Positions 34,412 to 42,698 of a DNA stretch of 64,000 bases are shown here, one piece after another. Position 1 is the stretch's first letter; the number at the start of each line of letters is the position of its first letter. The stretch spans positions 310,001 through 374,000 of the forward strand of contig NZ_QUHC01000001.1 of NCBI RefSeq assembly GCF_003479425.1, in the 5' to 3' direction. The position numbers were made by a program, and so were the translations under genes. The stretch is from Odoribacter sp. AF15-53 (GTDB lineage: Bacteria; Bacteroidota; Bacteroidia; Bacteroidales; Marinifilaceae). The notes beneath the pieces are model-generated. The model saw nothing but the letters and a program-made list of their open reading frames with translations, did no database searches and was not told where the DNA came from.

Positions 34412-34789
34412 CTAAACGATGATTTCTCGCAGAGCAAAGACGTAATACTTGGTCTTCCCCAGCGTCGAATAGGGATGGAAGTAGAGGTTCTGTTTGGAAC
34501 CGCTTCTGGCAGAAATATCGTTTTTATTGCTCCGTTGCAGGAAGAACGGCACCAATTGGGACTTGGAGTCCGGAACGACGTGCGAGTATCCCAACGAGAG
34601 TTCGCAATTCTCGTGCATGAACAGCAGCAACGGGATTGCGGATGTCTCGCAGACTTCATTCCGGTAGGATTTACGTTCCAGACGGGCTTCTTGCAAGGAC
34701 AAATCTTGTCCGTTTGCCAGAGACCCGACCGAGCCTGTTAGCACGAGCAACACGATCAATATACTATTCTTCAGCACGTTCAGCATCAT
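34412..34789 (-). CDS. small exported protein of unknown function
   Basis: 125 aa from the ATG at 34789 (or 34786), with a signal peptide (MMLNVLKNSILIVLLVL, cleavage near LANG). The mature part has no motif I recognise; it contains two Cys (EVCETS, HENCEL) and ends FHPYSTLGKTKYYVFALREI. The longer frame to 34813 would start inside the -7 box at 34811-34818, so it is not used. It precedes nuoA on the same strand and may share its promoter. It could be a spurious frame, but the signal peptide and the promoter support it. Confidence 0.5.
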   Translation of the reverse strand: MMLNVLKNSILIVLLVLTGSVGSLANGQDLSLQEARLERKSYRNEVCETSAIPLLLFMHENCELSLGYSHVVPDSKSQLVPFFLQRSNKNDISARSGSKQNLYFHPYSTLGKTKYYVFALREIIV

Positions 34790-34810
34790 TCTTTTTTTAC
34801 TTAAGGTCCG

Positions 34811-34818
34811 CAAAGATA
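34811..34818 (-). promoter_or_regulatory. -7 promoter box, possibly for the small gene and nuo
   Basis: CAAAGATA on the plus strand reads TATCTTTG on the minus strand, an exact TAnnTTTG. No TTG at the right -33 distance. It is the nearest good promoter-like site upstream of nuoA. Confidence 0.4.
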
Positions 34819-34856
34819 ACCTAATTTTAAAACTTGGTTGAATATTATGTGGTAAA

Positions 34857-34896
34857 GAATGTTAATCCGTCCCGCTAGCGGGACGGATTAACATTC
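34857..34896. repeat. perfect 40-bp palindrome between divergent genes
   Basis: The sequence 34857-34896 equals its own reverse complement, with centre CCCGCTAGCGGG and ends GAATGTTAATC/GATTAACATTC. It lies between the minus-strand small gene and the plus-strand purF-like gene, where a terminator for either is not expected. Confidence 0.8.
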
Positions 34897-35052
34897 GAGT
34901 TCATAAGGTCACGGGTGTCCTTCGGACAATGTTTTTGGCAGCTCGTGCTGCCATGGATAAAGCGCCCCGCAGGGGGCCATTGACCTTATAGACTTTATGG
35001 GCCTTATAAACTTTATAAACCTTATAAACTTTACGAACTTTATGAACTTTTT
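34897..35052. repeat. nonamer-arm intergenic repeat, full copy
   Basis: Short left arm (GTTCATAAGGTCAC), hairpins GTCCTTCGGAC, GGCAGCTCGTGCTGCC and CCCCGCAGGGGG, then about nine 9-mers of the TTATAGACT/TTATAAACT type. The right arm ends two bases before the -7 box of the next gene. Confidence 0.85.
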
Positions 35053-35054
35053 CT

Positions 35055-35062
35055 TACCTTTG
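35055..35062 (+). promoter_or_regulatory. -7 promoter box for the PurF-like gene
   Basis: TACCTTTG fits TAnnTTTG. The -33 region is occupied by repeat 9-mers and contains no TTG. The leader would be about 50 nt, to the ATG at 35120. Confidence 0.5.
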
Positions 35063-35119
35063 TAATTCCGTTGAGAGCAGAGGTTTCTCCGGGTTTAACT
35101 ATGAAATTAGGGAAAAAAT

Positions 35120-37006
35120 ATGAGTGACACCATTCATCATGAATGTGGCTTCGCGATGATTCGATTGTTGAAGCCGTTGGATTATTATCAGAAGAAGTAC
35201 GGTTCTTACCTTTACGGGCTAAACAGGTTATATATTTTAATGGAGAAGCAGCGCAACCGCGGGCAAGACGGGGCGGGAGTCGTTGGCGTGAAGCTCGACA
35301 TGGAGCCGGGCTACAAGTACATGGACCGTGTGCGTTCCTGCGATGCCAACCCGATACAGGACGTGTTCGACAGGATTCATGAGCCTTTCACGCCGGAGCT
35401 TCTCCGGGAAAAGGATGCGGCTTGGGCGAAGCAAAACCTCCCGTTCGTTTCCGAGATCTATCTGGGGCATTTGCGTTATGCCACTTTCGGTAAGAATAAT
35501 ATAGATTACGTGCATCCCCTGAAACGAGCGAGCAACTGGCGGAGTCACAACTTGGCGTTGGCGGCGAACTTCAACCTGACAAACGTCGACGAGCTGTTTG
35601 ACAGCTTGATCCGGGCGGGACAGCATCCGCGGAATTATTCCGACACGGTGACATTGCTTGAAAAGGTGGGATATTTCCTCGATGACGAGATACAGGATTT
35701 GTATCGTCTTTACAAGGAGCGGGGTTTCTCGAAGCAGGAGATAACCCCGTTGATCGAGCAGACGATCGACCTGCGCGGGGTGTTGGCCAAGAGTAGCGAG
35801 GATTGGGATGGCGGCTATGCCGTGGCGGGAGTTGTCGGGCATGGCGACGCGTTCGTGATGCGCGACCCGTGGGGTATACGCCCGGCCTACTATTACCGGG
35901 ATGACGAGGTGGTTGTAGTGGCTTCCGAGGGTTCCGTTATCCAGACGGCCTTCCAGGGAGTTAACATGCCGATTTCGGAAATACGTCCGGGGTACGCTTT
36001 GATTATCAAGAAGGATGGAACGGTGACCGAGGAACTCGTGCGCGAGCCGAAACAACGGGCTAGTTGTTCGTTCGAGCGTATTTATTTCTCACGCGGGAAT
36101 GACAAAAATATATACCGGGAACGGAAACGGCTGGGCGAGTTGCTGACGCCTCGCCTGGTAGAGGCCGTTGACGGTGATCTCGATAACACGGTGTTCTCGT
36201 TTATCCCGAACACGGCGGAGACTTCTTTTTACGGGATGGTAAAGGGGGTACAGCAGTACATGGTCGAGGAGAAGAAACGGTTGATTCGGGAAGGGAAAGC
36301 CACGTGGTGCGAGGAGACGCTCGATGCGATCATCTGTCGCGAACCCCGGATAGAAAAGATCGTGATCAAGGATGCCAAACTGCGCACGTTCATCACCTCC
36401 GATTCCGGGCGTGACGGGCTGGTGGGGCATGTGTACGACGTGACTTACGGGGCCGTGCAACCGACTGATAACCTCGTGGTGATCGACGATTCGATCGTGC
36501 GGGGAACGACTTTGAAGAAGAGTATCCTCCGTATCCTCGATCGTCTCGGGCCGAAGCGGATCGTGGTTGTGTCATCCGCCCCGCAAATCCGTTACCCCGA
36601 TTGTTACGGGATCGACATGACCCGGATGAACGAGTTTATAGCCTTCAACGCTGCCATTGAGTTGCTGAAAGAACGGCATATGGCCGAACTGATCGACGAG
36701 GTGTACCGGAAATGCAAAGCGCAACAGGGATTGCCAAAGGAACAAGTGGTGAATCACGTGAAGGAGATTTATGCTCCCTTCACCGAGGAGGAAATCTCCG
36801 ACAAGATCGCTGCCATGGTGCGTGACGAGCATCTGAACGCCGAGGTAAAAGTGGTGTTCCAGTCCGTTGACAACCTGCACCTCGCTTGCCCGAACGACAC
36901 GGGTGACTGGTATTTCACGGGAAATTATCCCACGCCCGGTGGCAACAAGGTGGTGAACACCGCCTACATCAACTGGGTGGAGGGCCGGAACGAAAGGTCG
37001 TACTAG
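35120..37006 (+). CDS. amidophosphoribosyltransferase-like protein (PurF family)
   Basis: 628 aa, longer than classical PurF (about 470-505 aa). N-terminal class II glutamine amidotransferase: Cys9 in HHECGFAMIRLL, RGQDGAGVV, YLGHLRYATFG and DWDGGYAVAGVVG; then a phosphoribosyltransferase domain with the PRPP loop VVIDDSIVRGTTLKKSI. The nucleophile Cys is not at position 2, so an N-terminal peptide of eight residues must be removed, as is known for Bacillus PurF. A C-terminal extension of about 100 residues follows. The enzyme would make phosphoribosylamine for purines, but a paralogue with another role is possible. No other pur gene is near. Confidence 0.85.
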   Translation: MSDTIHHECGFAMIRLLKPLDYYQKKYGSYLYGLNRLYILMEKQRNRGQDGAGVVGVKLDMEPGYKYMDRVRSCDANPIQDVFDRIHEPFTPELLREKDAAWAKQNLPFVSEIYLGHLRYATFGKNNIDYVHPLKRASNWRSHNLALAANFNLTNVDELFDSLIRAGQHPRNYSDTVTLLEKVGYFLDDEIQDLYRLYKERGFSKQEITPLIEQTIDLRGVLAKSSEDWDGGYAVAGVVGHGDAFVMRDPWGIRPAYYYRDDEVVVVASEGSVIQTAFQGVNMPISEIRPGYALIIKKDGTVTEELVREPKQRASCSFERIYFSRGNDKNIYRERKRLGELLTPRLVEAVDGDLDNTVFSFIPNTAETSFYGMVKGVQQYMVEEKKRLIREGKATWCEETLDAIICREPRIEKIVIKDAKLRTFITSDSGRDGLVGHVYDVTYGAVQPTDNLVVIDDSIVRGTTLKKSILRILDRLGPKRIVVVSSAPQIRYPDCYGIDMTRMNEFIAFNAAIELLKERHMAELIDEVYRKCKAQQGLPKEQVVNHVKEIYAPFTEEEISDKIAAMVRDEHLNAEVKVVFQSVDNLHLACPNDTGDWYFTGNYPTPGGNKVVNTAYINWVEGRNERSY

Positions 37007-37062
37007 GGTTGCCTGCGGTGAGTTACAGGTTACATTTGCCTGCGGCAAGTTGCAGGGTAATA
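37007..37062. repeat. RCARGTT heptamer repeat after the PurF-like gene
   Basis: GTTGCCTGCGGTGAG, TTACAGGTTACAT, GCCTGCGGCAAG and TTGCAGGGT: the same modules as at 12920. The rest of the gap (37063-37184) shows no gene or clear signal. Confidence 0.6.
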
Positions 37063-37184
37063 CCCCTGCGCAAGGCACTCCCTTTTTTCATTTTGACCTC
37101 TAACTAAGTGCGTTGCTGGCGATTTTGATTCCTCCGTCACCAGTTTATCCTCTGTTTATGAGGCCGATGGAAAAGTCGGCATTG

Positions 37185-37402
37185 CGATAAACAACTACCC
37201 CCTCCGACTCCCCCTTACACAGGGGGAGGGGTGATAACCAAGCGGTTTTCCCGCCTGTGTAAGGAGGGGGTAGGGGTGGTAGTTCAAATAATGGGCCTTT
37301 TTCAGAGCTTCGTTTATAGAGGAGAAACTGGAGTCTCTTCCCGAAGACGGTGAGTAACTCACCTCTCCCCCTGTGTAAGGGGGAGTTGGAGGGGGGAGTT
37401 AT
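37185..37402. repeat. MITE-like CCCCCTGTGTAAGGGGG repeats, two copies
   Basis: At 37185-37290 inverted arms beginning AACTACCCCCTCCGAC and ending GGGGTGGTAGTT enclose two small palindromic parts (CCCCCTTACACAGGGGG, and CCTGTGTAAGG) and the linker ACCAAGCGGTTTTCC. At 37352-37402 there is a half copy (CTCCCCCTGTGTAAGGGGGA). A third copy lies at 39853-39948. No transposase is present. Confidence 0.75.
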
Positions 37403-37415
37403 TTTTTATTTTCAA

Positions 37416-38657
37416 TTATTTCATGATGATTCCCGGTTCCGTGATTCCGGTGCCACGGGTAAGGTTAGAGGGGATTTTCGGTCCCGGCACGAGGGGGCTG
37501 TATTCCAGCACGTGGCGGACGCGGGCGCGCTGGTCGTCGGTGAAGAGGTTTAGCCACCCGTAGAAGTAGTCCATGGTATTGGTGGACGTGAAGGTGTTCC
37601 CGTTGCGCGAGTTGCGTTGGTAGGCTTCGGTTAATGTAAATGAAGGAATGGTGTTCAGCCATTGCTCGTATGCGGCCCGGTTGTAATCGGGGGTGTCGGC
37701 GCAGTAATCCGTTTCCACTTTACTGTCCTTGGAGAAGGCATGGAATAACCCGAGGTAATGTCCCAGTTCGTGGGCGAGGGATTGACTCATGCGATCTTGC
37801 ACTTCTTGCGTTGGAAGGTATATTTCTGTACCTGCAGTGACGTTATTAAGAGCGATACAATGCGCTTGTTTCGTGGGCGGGTTTGTGAAATATGCATCCC
37901 CGGAGGGTAGACCTTCGAGGGGATAAGTGGATGGTGTGTAGGCCATGAAAGAGATCCCCGCGGTGTTTTGTTCCGTGAAGGTGAATATCACCACGTTTAT
38001 ATATTTGTTCTGGTCCCATAACCATTTGGCATCATCGTATTCGTTTTCTAGGAACTTCTGGCAATCCAGCGTGATATTATTCCGGAGGATACGATGAATG
38101 CCCGGTTCTTTAAGAAGTGCCCCACTGGGATCGTGGGTGGCAAGCGTGAATTCCACGTTCATGTCGACTGGGTTGAAACCGGGGTTCCGGTTGATCGTGC
38201 CGTTATAGTATGCATTCACGTCATCGAGGACTTGCTGTAAATACCATGCCGGTATGTTTTGGTAGGGGGCGGAGGCATCCTTGTACAGGACATGGAAGAT
38301 GATCGGGAGTTTGAAATGATATTCTTCGGTAGCCGCGGCCTGGTTGATGGCAAGGGAGAGACGCTTATCCTTGTTGGAGAGGGTCATCTCGCCGGAACGT
38401 TTCTGACGGGCGATGTTGGTCTGCACGGTGATCACGAGGGAGTCGCTGTTGTCGTGGGTGACTTTGGTGGCGGTGTACCACGTGTTGTGGTTGTCGATGT
38501 TCCAGTCGGAACTGCTTTCAATACCGAAGCGCAGGGTTGTCCCGGTGTTGTCAATGTTGAATTCCCGCTCGTTGGTGGATAATTGGAATTTGTCGTTGTC
38601 CTTGCTGCAAGCGGTGAGGACGATGAACAGGACGTACAGGAAGAGATTATTTTTCAT
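37416..38657 (-). CDS. zinc-dependent metzincin protease lipoprotein
   Basis: 413 aa. Lipoprotein signal (LFIVLTACSKDN, Cys about 17), then a BACON-like beta domain (residues about 25-105, FQLSTNEREFNIDNTGTTLRF), then a metalloprotease domain with the full metzincin zinc signature AHELGHYLGLFH (about residues 295-306) and a Met-turn candidate TNTMDYFYG. This combination matches the Bacteroidales zinc-dependent metalloproteinase lipoprotein family (M43-like). It would sit on the cell surface or in the periplasm and cleave peptides. It is 18 nt downstream of smpB, so it may be co-transcribed with smpB. Confidence 0.88.
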   Translation of the reverse strand: MKNNLFLYVLFIVLTACSKDNDKFQLSTNEREFNIDNTGTTLRFGIESSSDWNIDNHNTWYTATKVTHDNSDSLVITVQTNIARQKRSGEMTLSNKDKRLSLAINQAAATEEYHFKLPIIFHVLYKDASAPYQNIPAWYLQQVLDDVNAYYNGTINRNPGFNPVDMNVEFTLATHDPSGALLKEPGIHRILRNNITLDCQKFLENEYDDAKWLWDQNKYINVVIFTFTEQNTAGISFMAYTPSTYPLEGLPSGDAYFTNPPTKQAHCIALNNVTAGTEIYLPTQEVQDRMSQSLAHELGHYLGLFHAFSKDSKVETDYCADTPDYNRAAYEQWLNTIPSFTLTEAYQRNSRNGNTFTSTNTMDYFYGWLNLFTDDQRARVRHVLEYSPLVPGPKIPSNLTRGTGITEPGIIMK

Positions 38658-38675
38658 GCGCTGCGGTTTATAAGG

Positions 38676-39125
38676 TTATTTTTTCATGTAACGATCCATT
38701 TCCCGTTTGGCGTCTTTCTGCTTGAGGGATTCGCGTTTGTCGTATTCTTTCTTTCCCTTGGCAAGGGCTATGCGGAGTTTGGCGAATCCTTTCTCGTTGA
38801 GGAAGAGGCGGACGGGGACGATGGTCAGTCCCGATTCCTTGGTCTTGCGTTCGAGCTTGACAAGTTCTTTCTTTTGCAGTAATAACTTGCGTTCGCGGCG
38901 TTCGATGTGGTTGTAGTAGGTGCCCAGTTTGTACTCGGCGACGTACATTCCCTTGATCCACAGTTCGCCGTTGTGGAAGTAGCAGTAGGAGTCCACCAGC
39001 CCGGCTTTACCAGCCCGGATGGACTTGATTTCGGTCCCGGTGAGCATGATCCCGGCGGTGTATTCTTCGAGAAACTCGTAGTCGAAAGAAGCTCTCCTGT
39101 TTTTTATGTTGATGTCGTTTTGCAT
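38676..39125 (-). CDS. smpB: SsrA-binding protein SmpB
   Basis: 149 aa. SmpB features: [51 protein letters not shown] and the basic C-terminal tail ending [10 protein letters not shown]. It binds tmRNA and enables trans-translation of stalled ribosomes. The tmRNA gene is not seen in the window. It lies 11 nt after the YIP1-like gene. Confidence 0.96.
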   Translation of the reverse strand: MQNDINIKNRRASFDYEFLEEYTAGIMLTGTEIKSIRAGKAGLVDSYCYFHNGELWIKGMYVAEYKLGTYYNHIERRERKLLLQKKELVKLERKTKESGLTIVPVRLFLNEKGFAKLRIALAKGKKEYDKRESLKQKDAKREMDRYMKK

Positions 39126-39136
39126 GTGTGTTGATG

Positions 39137-39715
39137 TTAAGCGTAAATACTAGGTATCCTAAACACGATCATCAGCAGTTGCTGGACGATGACTGGGGCA
39201 ACGATCACGAGCAGCCCGATGATGACGAGGGCGCTTTTACGGTATTGTACGTCAAGCGCTGTGGATTGGTTCAGCCCTACGTAGAGCGTGCGGAGGCACA
39301 ATAGGCTACATATCGCCATTAACTGGGAGATGAAGCCTTCCGACATTCCGCAGGCCAGGCAGTGGAACGGGATGAAGATCGCCGAGCTATAGACGGCAAG
39401 ACGGAGTGATAGTCCGTTGGCTTCCACGACCTTGTTCGAGAGGTATTCCCTCGATACCCGGTACGTGATATAGGTACCCGCCACGGAGGCAACGAAAAGG
39501 ATTAGTCCGGTACAAATCGCATAGAAAGGACTGGTCACGCGTAGTTGCAGGAGGAGTGCACACGTGGCGGCTATCCCGGAGAGAGGCACGAGATAATTGC
39601 GGAAAAGATCGGTACCTTCGATGTTTTCCTGCCTGATCGCTTGCCACTCGGCTTCCGGCTGGAATAGTATCCTCCGGGTTCTCGCAAATATGTTTGTAAT
39701 ATCCTGTTTTTTCAT
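39137..39715 (-). CDS. YIP1-family integral membrane protein
   Basis: 192 aa. An N-terminal [20 protein letters not shown] segment, as in Yip1/DUF1282 proteins, then five hydrophobic segments ([93 protein letters not shown]). Inner-membrane protein; function unknown. First gene of a group with smpB. Confidence 0.8.
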   Translation of the reverse strand: MKKQDITNIFARTRRILFQPEAEWQAIRQENIEGTDLFRNYLVPLSGIAATCALLLQLRVTSPFYAICTGLILFVASVAGTYITYRVSREYLSNKVVEANGLSLRLAVYSSAIFIPFHCLACGMSEGFISQLMAICSLLCLRTLYVGLNQSTALDVQYRKSALVIIGLLVIVAPVIVQQLLMIVFRIPSIYA

Positions 39716-39722
39716 AGCAGGG

Positions 39723-39756
39723 CAAAAATACTGTTTTTTATCGAGATTAGTTCAAA
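39723..39756 (-). promoter_or_regulatory. promoter for the YIP1-like/smpB group
   Basis: On the minus strand TATTTTTG (39723-39730) with TTTG at 39753-39756 and a 22-bp spacer. The -33 element falls at the edge of the nonamer repeat. Confidence 0.45.
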
Positions 39757-39757
39757 A

Positions 39758-40088
39758 GAAGTCCACAAAGTCTGTAAAGTCCATAAGGTCCATAAAGTCC
39801 ATAAGGTCTATAAAGTTCATAAGGTCTATAAAGTCCGTAAAGTCAATTTACATGGAACTACCACCCCTAGCCCTTCCTTACACAGGAGGGAAAACCGCTT
39901 GGTAATCAACTCTCCCCCTGTGTAAGGGGGAGTCGGAGGGGGTAGTAATTTTATAGGGAAGAGACTTTCGCCCAACCCGTTTTATTATCGGCAGCTTAAG
40001 CTGCCGTAAACAAAGCACCCCGCAGGGGTCCATTAACTTTGTAAACCTTATAAACCTTATGGACTTTATAGACTTTATGAACTCTTTT
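39758..40088. repeat. nonamer-arm repeat interrupted by a MITE-like repeat
   Basis: About nine 9-mers (GTCTGTAAA, GTCCATAAG, GTTCATAAG and variants) at 39763-39846, then a complete CCCCCTGTGTAAGGGGG-type element (39853-39948), then the rest of the nonamer repeat: GGCAGCTTAAGCTGCC, CCCCGCAGGGG and right-arm 9-mers to 40088. This looks like insertion of one repeat into another, or a replacement of its first hairpins. No gene in 39716-40187. Confidence 0.8.
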
Positions 40089-40187
40089 TGTAACATTTAT
40101 TTCATTTCTTCGTTAAAGTTAACGTGAAGCAAACAACCGGGAGATCGGTTGCCGGAGGTAGGTGAAGAGAAGTTTAATGTTTAATGT

Positions 40188-41696
40188 ATGACGTGTATGG
40201 AAATTTTTTATGCTTCAATTCCAATTTTGGTTTTAATTATTTTGATGGGGGTGTTGAAAGTGTCGGGGGATAAAAGTAGTATTATCACTTTGTTTATCAC
40301 GGCTTTTTTGGCTATCTTGGCGTTTCATAGCCCGGTTCCTGACACGATCAATTCTTTTCTTTACGGTATGTTGAAGGCGTTGGTGCCTATCCTGTTTATT
40401 ATTCTGATGGCGATATACAGTTATAACGTTTTGTTGCAGACGAAGAAGATCGAGGTGCTGAAACAGCAGTTTTCCTCGATATCGACGGACAAGAGCGTGC
40501 AGGTGTTGCTGATCACGTGGGGATTCGGCGGTTTACTCGAAGGAATGGCGGGGTTCGGGACGGCGGTGGCTATCCCGGCGGCAATATTGATGAGCCTCGG
40601 TTATCGTCCCGTGTTCTCGGCATTGGTGAGCCTGATCGCCAATAGCGTGCCGACAGCTTTCGGGGCAGTCGGCGTTCCGGTGATCGTGTTGGCGCAGGAA
40701 ACGGGGTTACCCGTGATCCCGTTGAGTACGGCGGTGGTGCTGCAGTTGTCTGTGTTGATGTTCCTCGTACCGCTGGTGATCACGTTTCTGGCCGATCCGA
40801 GGATGAAAGCGTTGCCGAAGAATCTGGTGTTGAGCGTGCTGGTCGGGGGAGTGTCGCTCGTGGCACAGTATCTCGCTGCACGTTACGTGGGGGCGGAGAC
40901 TCCCGCTATCGTTGGGGCTATCGCTTCGATTATCGTGATTGTTGTTCTGGGTAAGTTGACGGGAAGGGGCGAGGAGAAGTCCGTGCCGATGACTTATTCG
41001 GGCGGGGAGGTTTTCCGGGCGTGGACGGTTTACGTGTTGATCATGGTGTTGATCTTGTTCACGAGTCCTTTGTTTCCGGCGGTGCGGGAGATGTTGGCAG
41101 GGGTATGCAATTCTTCGGTCAGTTTCACGATTAACGGGGAGGTGCGGAATTACACGATACAGTGGTTGACGCAGGGCGGGGTGCTGTTGTTTATCGGTTC
41201 TTTTATCGGGGGATTGATCCAAGGCGGTAAGGTGAAGGATTTGCTGGTGCTGCTGTGGCGGTCGGTCGTGCAGTTGCGGAAGACGATCGTGACGGTGATT
41301 TGCCTGGTGGGGTTCTCGTCGATCATGGAGACGTCGGGTATGATTAATCAACTGGCGATGGCCTTGTCTGCGGCCACGGGGGCCTTGTACCCGTTGTTCG
41401 CTCCGACAATCGGGGCGTTGGGTACGTTCCTGACGGGAAGTGATACCTCGGCGAATATCCTGTTCGGTAAGTTGCAGGCAGGAGTGGCCGGGCATATCGG
41501 GGTCGACCCGAACTGGCTTTCAGCGGCCAATACGGCAGGAGCCACGGGAGGTAAGATCATATCCCCGCAAAGTATAGCTATCGCTACCTCCGCTTGTGAC
41601 GAGCAGGGCAAGGAGGGCAATATTTTGAAGGCGGCTTTGCCGTACGCTTTGGTTTACGTGATTATAACCGGGATAATCGTTTACCTTTTCGCTTGA
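40188..41696 (+). CDS. lctP: L-lactate permease
   Basis: 502 aa, about 12-14 membrane segments, LctP family. Conserved stretches include GGLLEGMAGFGTAVAIPAAI, SALVSLIANSVPTAFGAVG, the C-terminal half segment GFSSIMETSGMINQLA and TGSDTSANILFGKLQ. It imports lactate with protons (or glycolate). The first ATG at 40188 is used; 40197 is also possible. Followed by lutABC, so import and oxidation of lactate are encoded together. The last codons form one arm of a strong hairpin. Confidence 0.93.
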   Translation: MTCMEIFYASIPILVLIILMGVLKVSGDKSSIITLFITAFLAILAFHSPVPDTINSFLYGMLKALVPILFIILMAIYSYNVLLQTKKIEVLKQQFSSISTDKSVQVLLITWGFGGLLEGMAGFGTAVAIPAAILMSLGYRPVFSALVSLIANSVPTAFGAVGVPVIVLAQETGLPVIPLSTAVVLQLSVLMFLVPLVITFLADPRMKALPKNLVLSVLVGGVSLVAQYLAARYVGAETPAIVGAIASIIVIVVLGKLTGRGEEKSVPMTYSGGEVFRAWTVYVLIMVLILFTSPLFPAVREMLAGVCNSSVSFTINGEVRNYTIQWLTQGGVLLFIGSFIGGLIQGGKVKDLLVLLWRSVVQLRKTIVTVICLVGFSSIMETSGMINQLAMALSAATGALYPLFAPTIGALGTFLTGSDTSANILFGKLQAGVAGHIGVDPNWLSAANTAGATGGKIISPQSIAIATSACDEQGKEGNILKAALPYALVYVIITGIIVYLFA

Positions 41697-41722
41697 CGAA
41701 AAGGTAAACGATCACCCCGGTT
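41666..41722 (+). other. long hairpin overlapping the lctP stop codon
   Basis: A 16-bp perfect stem (41676-41691 with 41697-41712) has the stop codon TGA in its 5-nt loop; a further 7-bp stem AACCGGG/CCCGGTT (41666-41672, 41716-41722) extends it past a 3x3 internal loop. No T run follows, so it may protect or separate the lctP message rather than terminate it. Confidence 0.7.
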
Positions 41723-41822
41723 GGTTGCAGGTTACAGGTTGGGCTTTCAGTCCTTCAGGTTACAAGTTGATTTGTTTCTTGAAAATTTGTAACTTGCAGC
41801 TTATAACCTGTAACTTGTAACT
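41722..41822. repeat. RCARGTT heptamer inverted repeat between lctP and lutA
   Basis: Forward units (GCAGGTT, ACAGGTT, ACAAGTT) face reverse units (AACTTGC, AACCTGT, AACTTGT, AACT) across an A/T-rich centre, ending just before lutA. Confidence 0.75.
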
Positions 41823-41835
41823 AATTTATTATAAT

Positions 41836-42570
41836 ATGAAAATAGGATTATTTATTCCCTGTTACATTAATGCGATCTATCCGAACGTGGGGGTGGCATC
41901 GTACAAGTTGTTGACCTCGTTGGGCTTGGATGTTGATTACCCGTTGGACCAGACGTGTTGCGGGCAGCCCATGGCGAACGGGGGGTTCGAGAAGGATTCG
42001 GGGAAGTTGGCCGAACGGATGGAGGCGTTGTTCGAGAAGTATGATTATGTGGTGGGGCCATCGGCGAGTTGCGTGGTTTTCGTGAAGGAACATTATCCGA
42101 TGTTGTTGCACCGGGAGGAACATGCCTGTATCAGTGGCCGCATTTATGAGATTTGCGAGTTCCTGCATGATGTGATTAAGGTGGACAAGCTGGACGCCTC
42201 GTTCCCGCACAAGGTGAGTATTCATAACAGTTGTCATGGTGAGCGCTTGTTGCATCTTTCGTCTCCGAGCGAGTTGGTGGTTCCCCGTTACTCGAAGTTG
42301 CGGGATTTGCTGTCGCTGGTGAAGGACGTGGAGATTTTCGAGCCGAAGCGGGTGGACGAGTGTTGCGGTTTTGGCGGGATGTTCTCGGTCGAGGAGGAAG
42401 CCACGTCGGTATGCATGGGACAGGACAAGGTGCTGGATCACATTTCTACCGGGGCGGAGTATATCACCGGGGCCGACAGTTCGTGCCTGATGCACATGGA
42501 AGGGCTTATCCGGCGAGAGAAGTTACCGATAAAGACGATACATATAGTTGAGATATTAAATGCGAAATGA
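41836..42570 (+). CDS. lutA: lactate utilization protein A (cysteine-rich Fe-S protein)
   Basis: 244 aa with two CCG domains: DQTCCGQPMANGGF and VDECCGFGGMFS, plus the bridging HNSCHGERLLHL and SSCLMHMEGLI, the ligands of noncubane Fe-S clusters in the GlcF/HdrB-like family. Part of the LutABC L-lactate dehydrogenase complex that oxidises L-lactate to pyruvate at the membrane. Confidence 0.94.
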   Translation: MKIGLFIPCYINAIYPNVGVASYKLLTSLGLDVDYPLDQTCCGQPMANGGFEKDSGKLAERMEALFEKYDYVVGPSASCVVFVKEHYPMLLHREEHACISGRIYEICEFLHDVIKVDKLDASFPHKVSIHNSCHGERLLHLSSPSELVVPRYSKLRDLLSLVKDVEIFEPKRVDECCGFGGMFSVEEEATSVCMGQDKVLDHISTGAEYITGADSSCLMHMEGLIRREKLPIKTIHIVEILNAK

Positions 42571-42688
42571 GTTGAAAGTCCATAAGGTCCATAAGGTCAC
42601 GGGTGTTCTTCGGACAGTGTTTATCGGCAGCTCAAGCTGCCGTGAGCAAAGCGCCCTGCAGGGGTCCATGGACTTTATAGACCTAAAA
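42571..42688. repeat. nonamer-arm repeat between lutA and lutB
   Basis: Left arm GTCCATAAGGTCCATAAGG, hairpins GTTCTTCGGAC, CGGCAGCTCAAGCTGCCG and CCCTGCAGGGG, short right arm TCCATGGACTTTATAGAC. A compact full copy inside the lut operon. Confidence 0.85.
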
Positions 42689-42698
42689 TAATATTATT

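Noticed and set aside
34270..34659. Minus-strand ORF overlapping the small exported protein gene
   Set aside because: It overlaps a frame with a signal peptide and a promoter and ends in repeat sequence; its product is Arg/Ser/Thr-rich as out-of-frame translations are.
34857..34896. Intrinsic terminator
   Set aside because: The flanking genes are divergent, and no T run follows either arm.
39763..39846. CRISPR-like tandem array
   Set aside because: The units are only 9 bp, contiguous and without spacers; no cas gene is present.
40707..41495. 262-codon ORF antisense to lactate permease
   Set aside because: His/Arg/Gln-rich product complementary to conserved LctP codons; a shadow frame.
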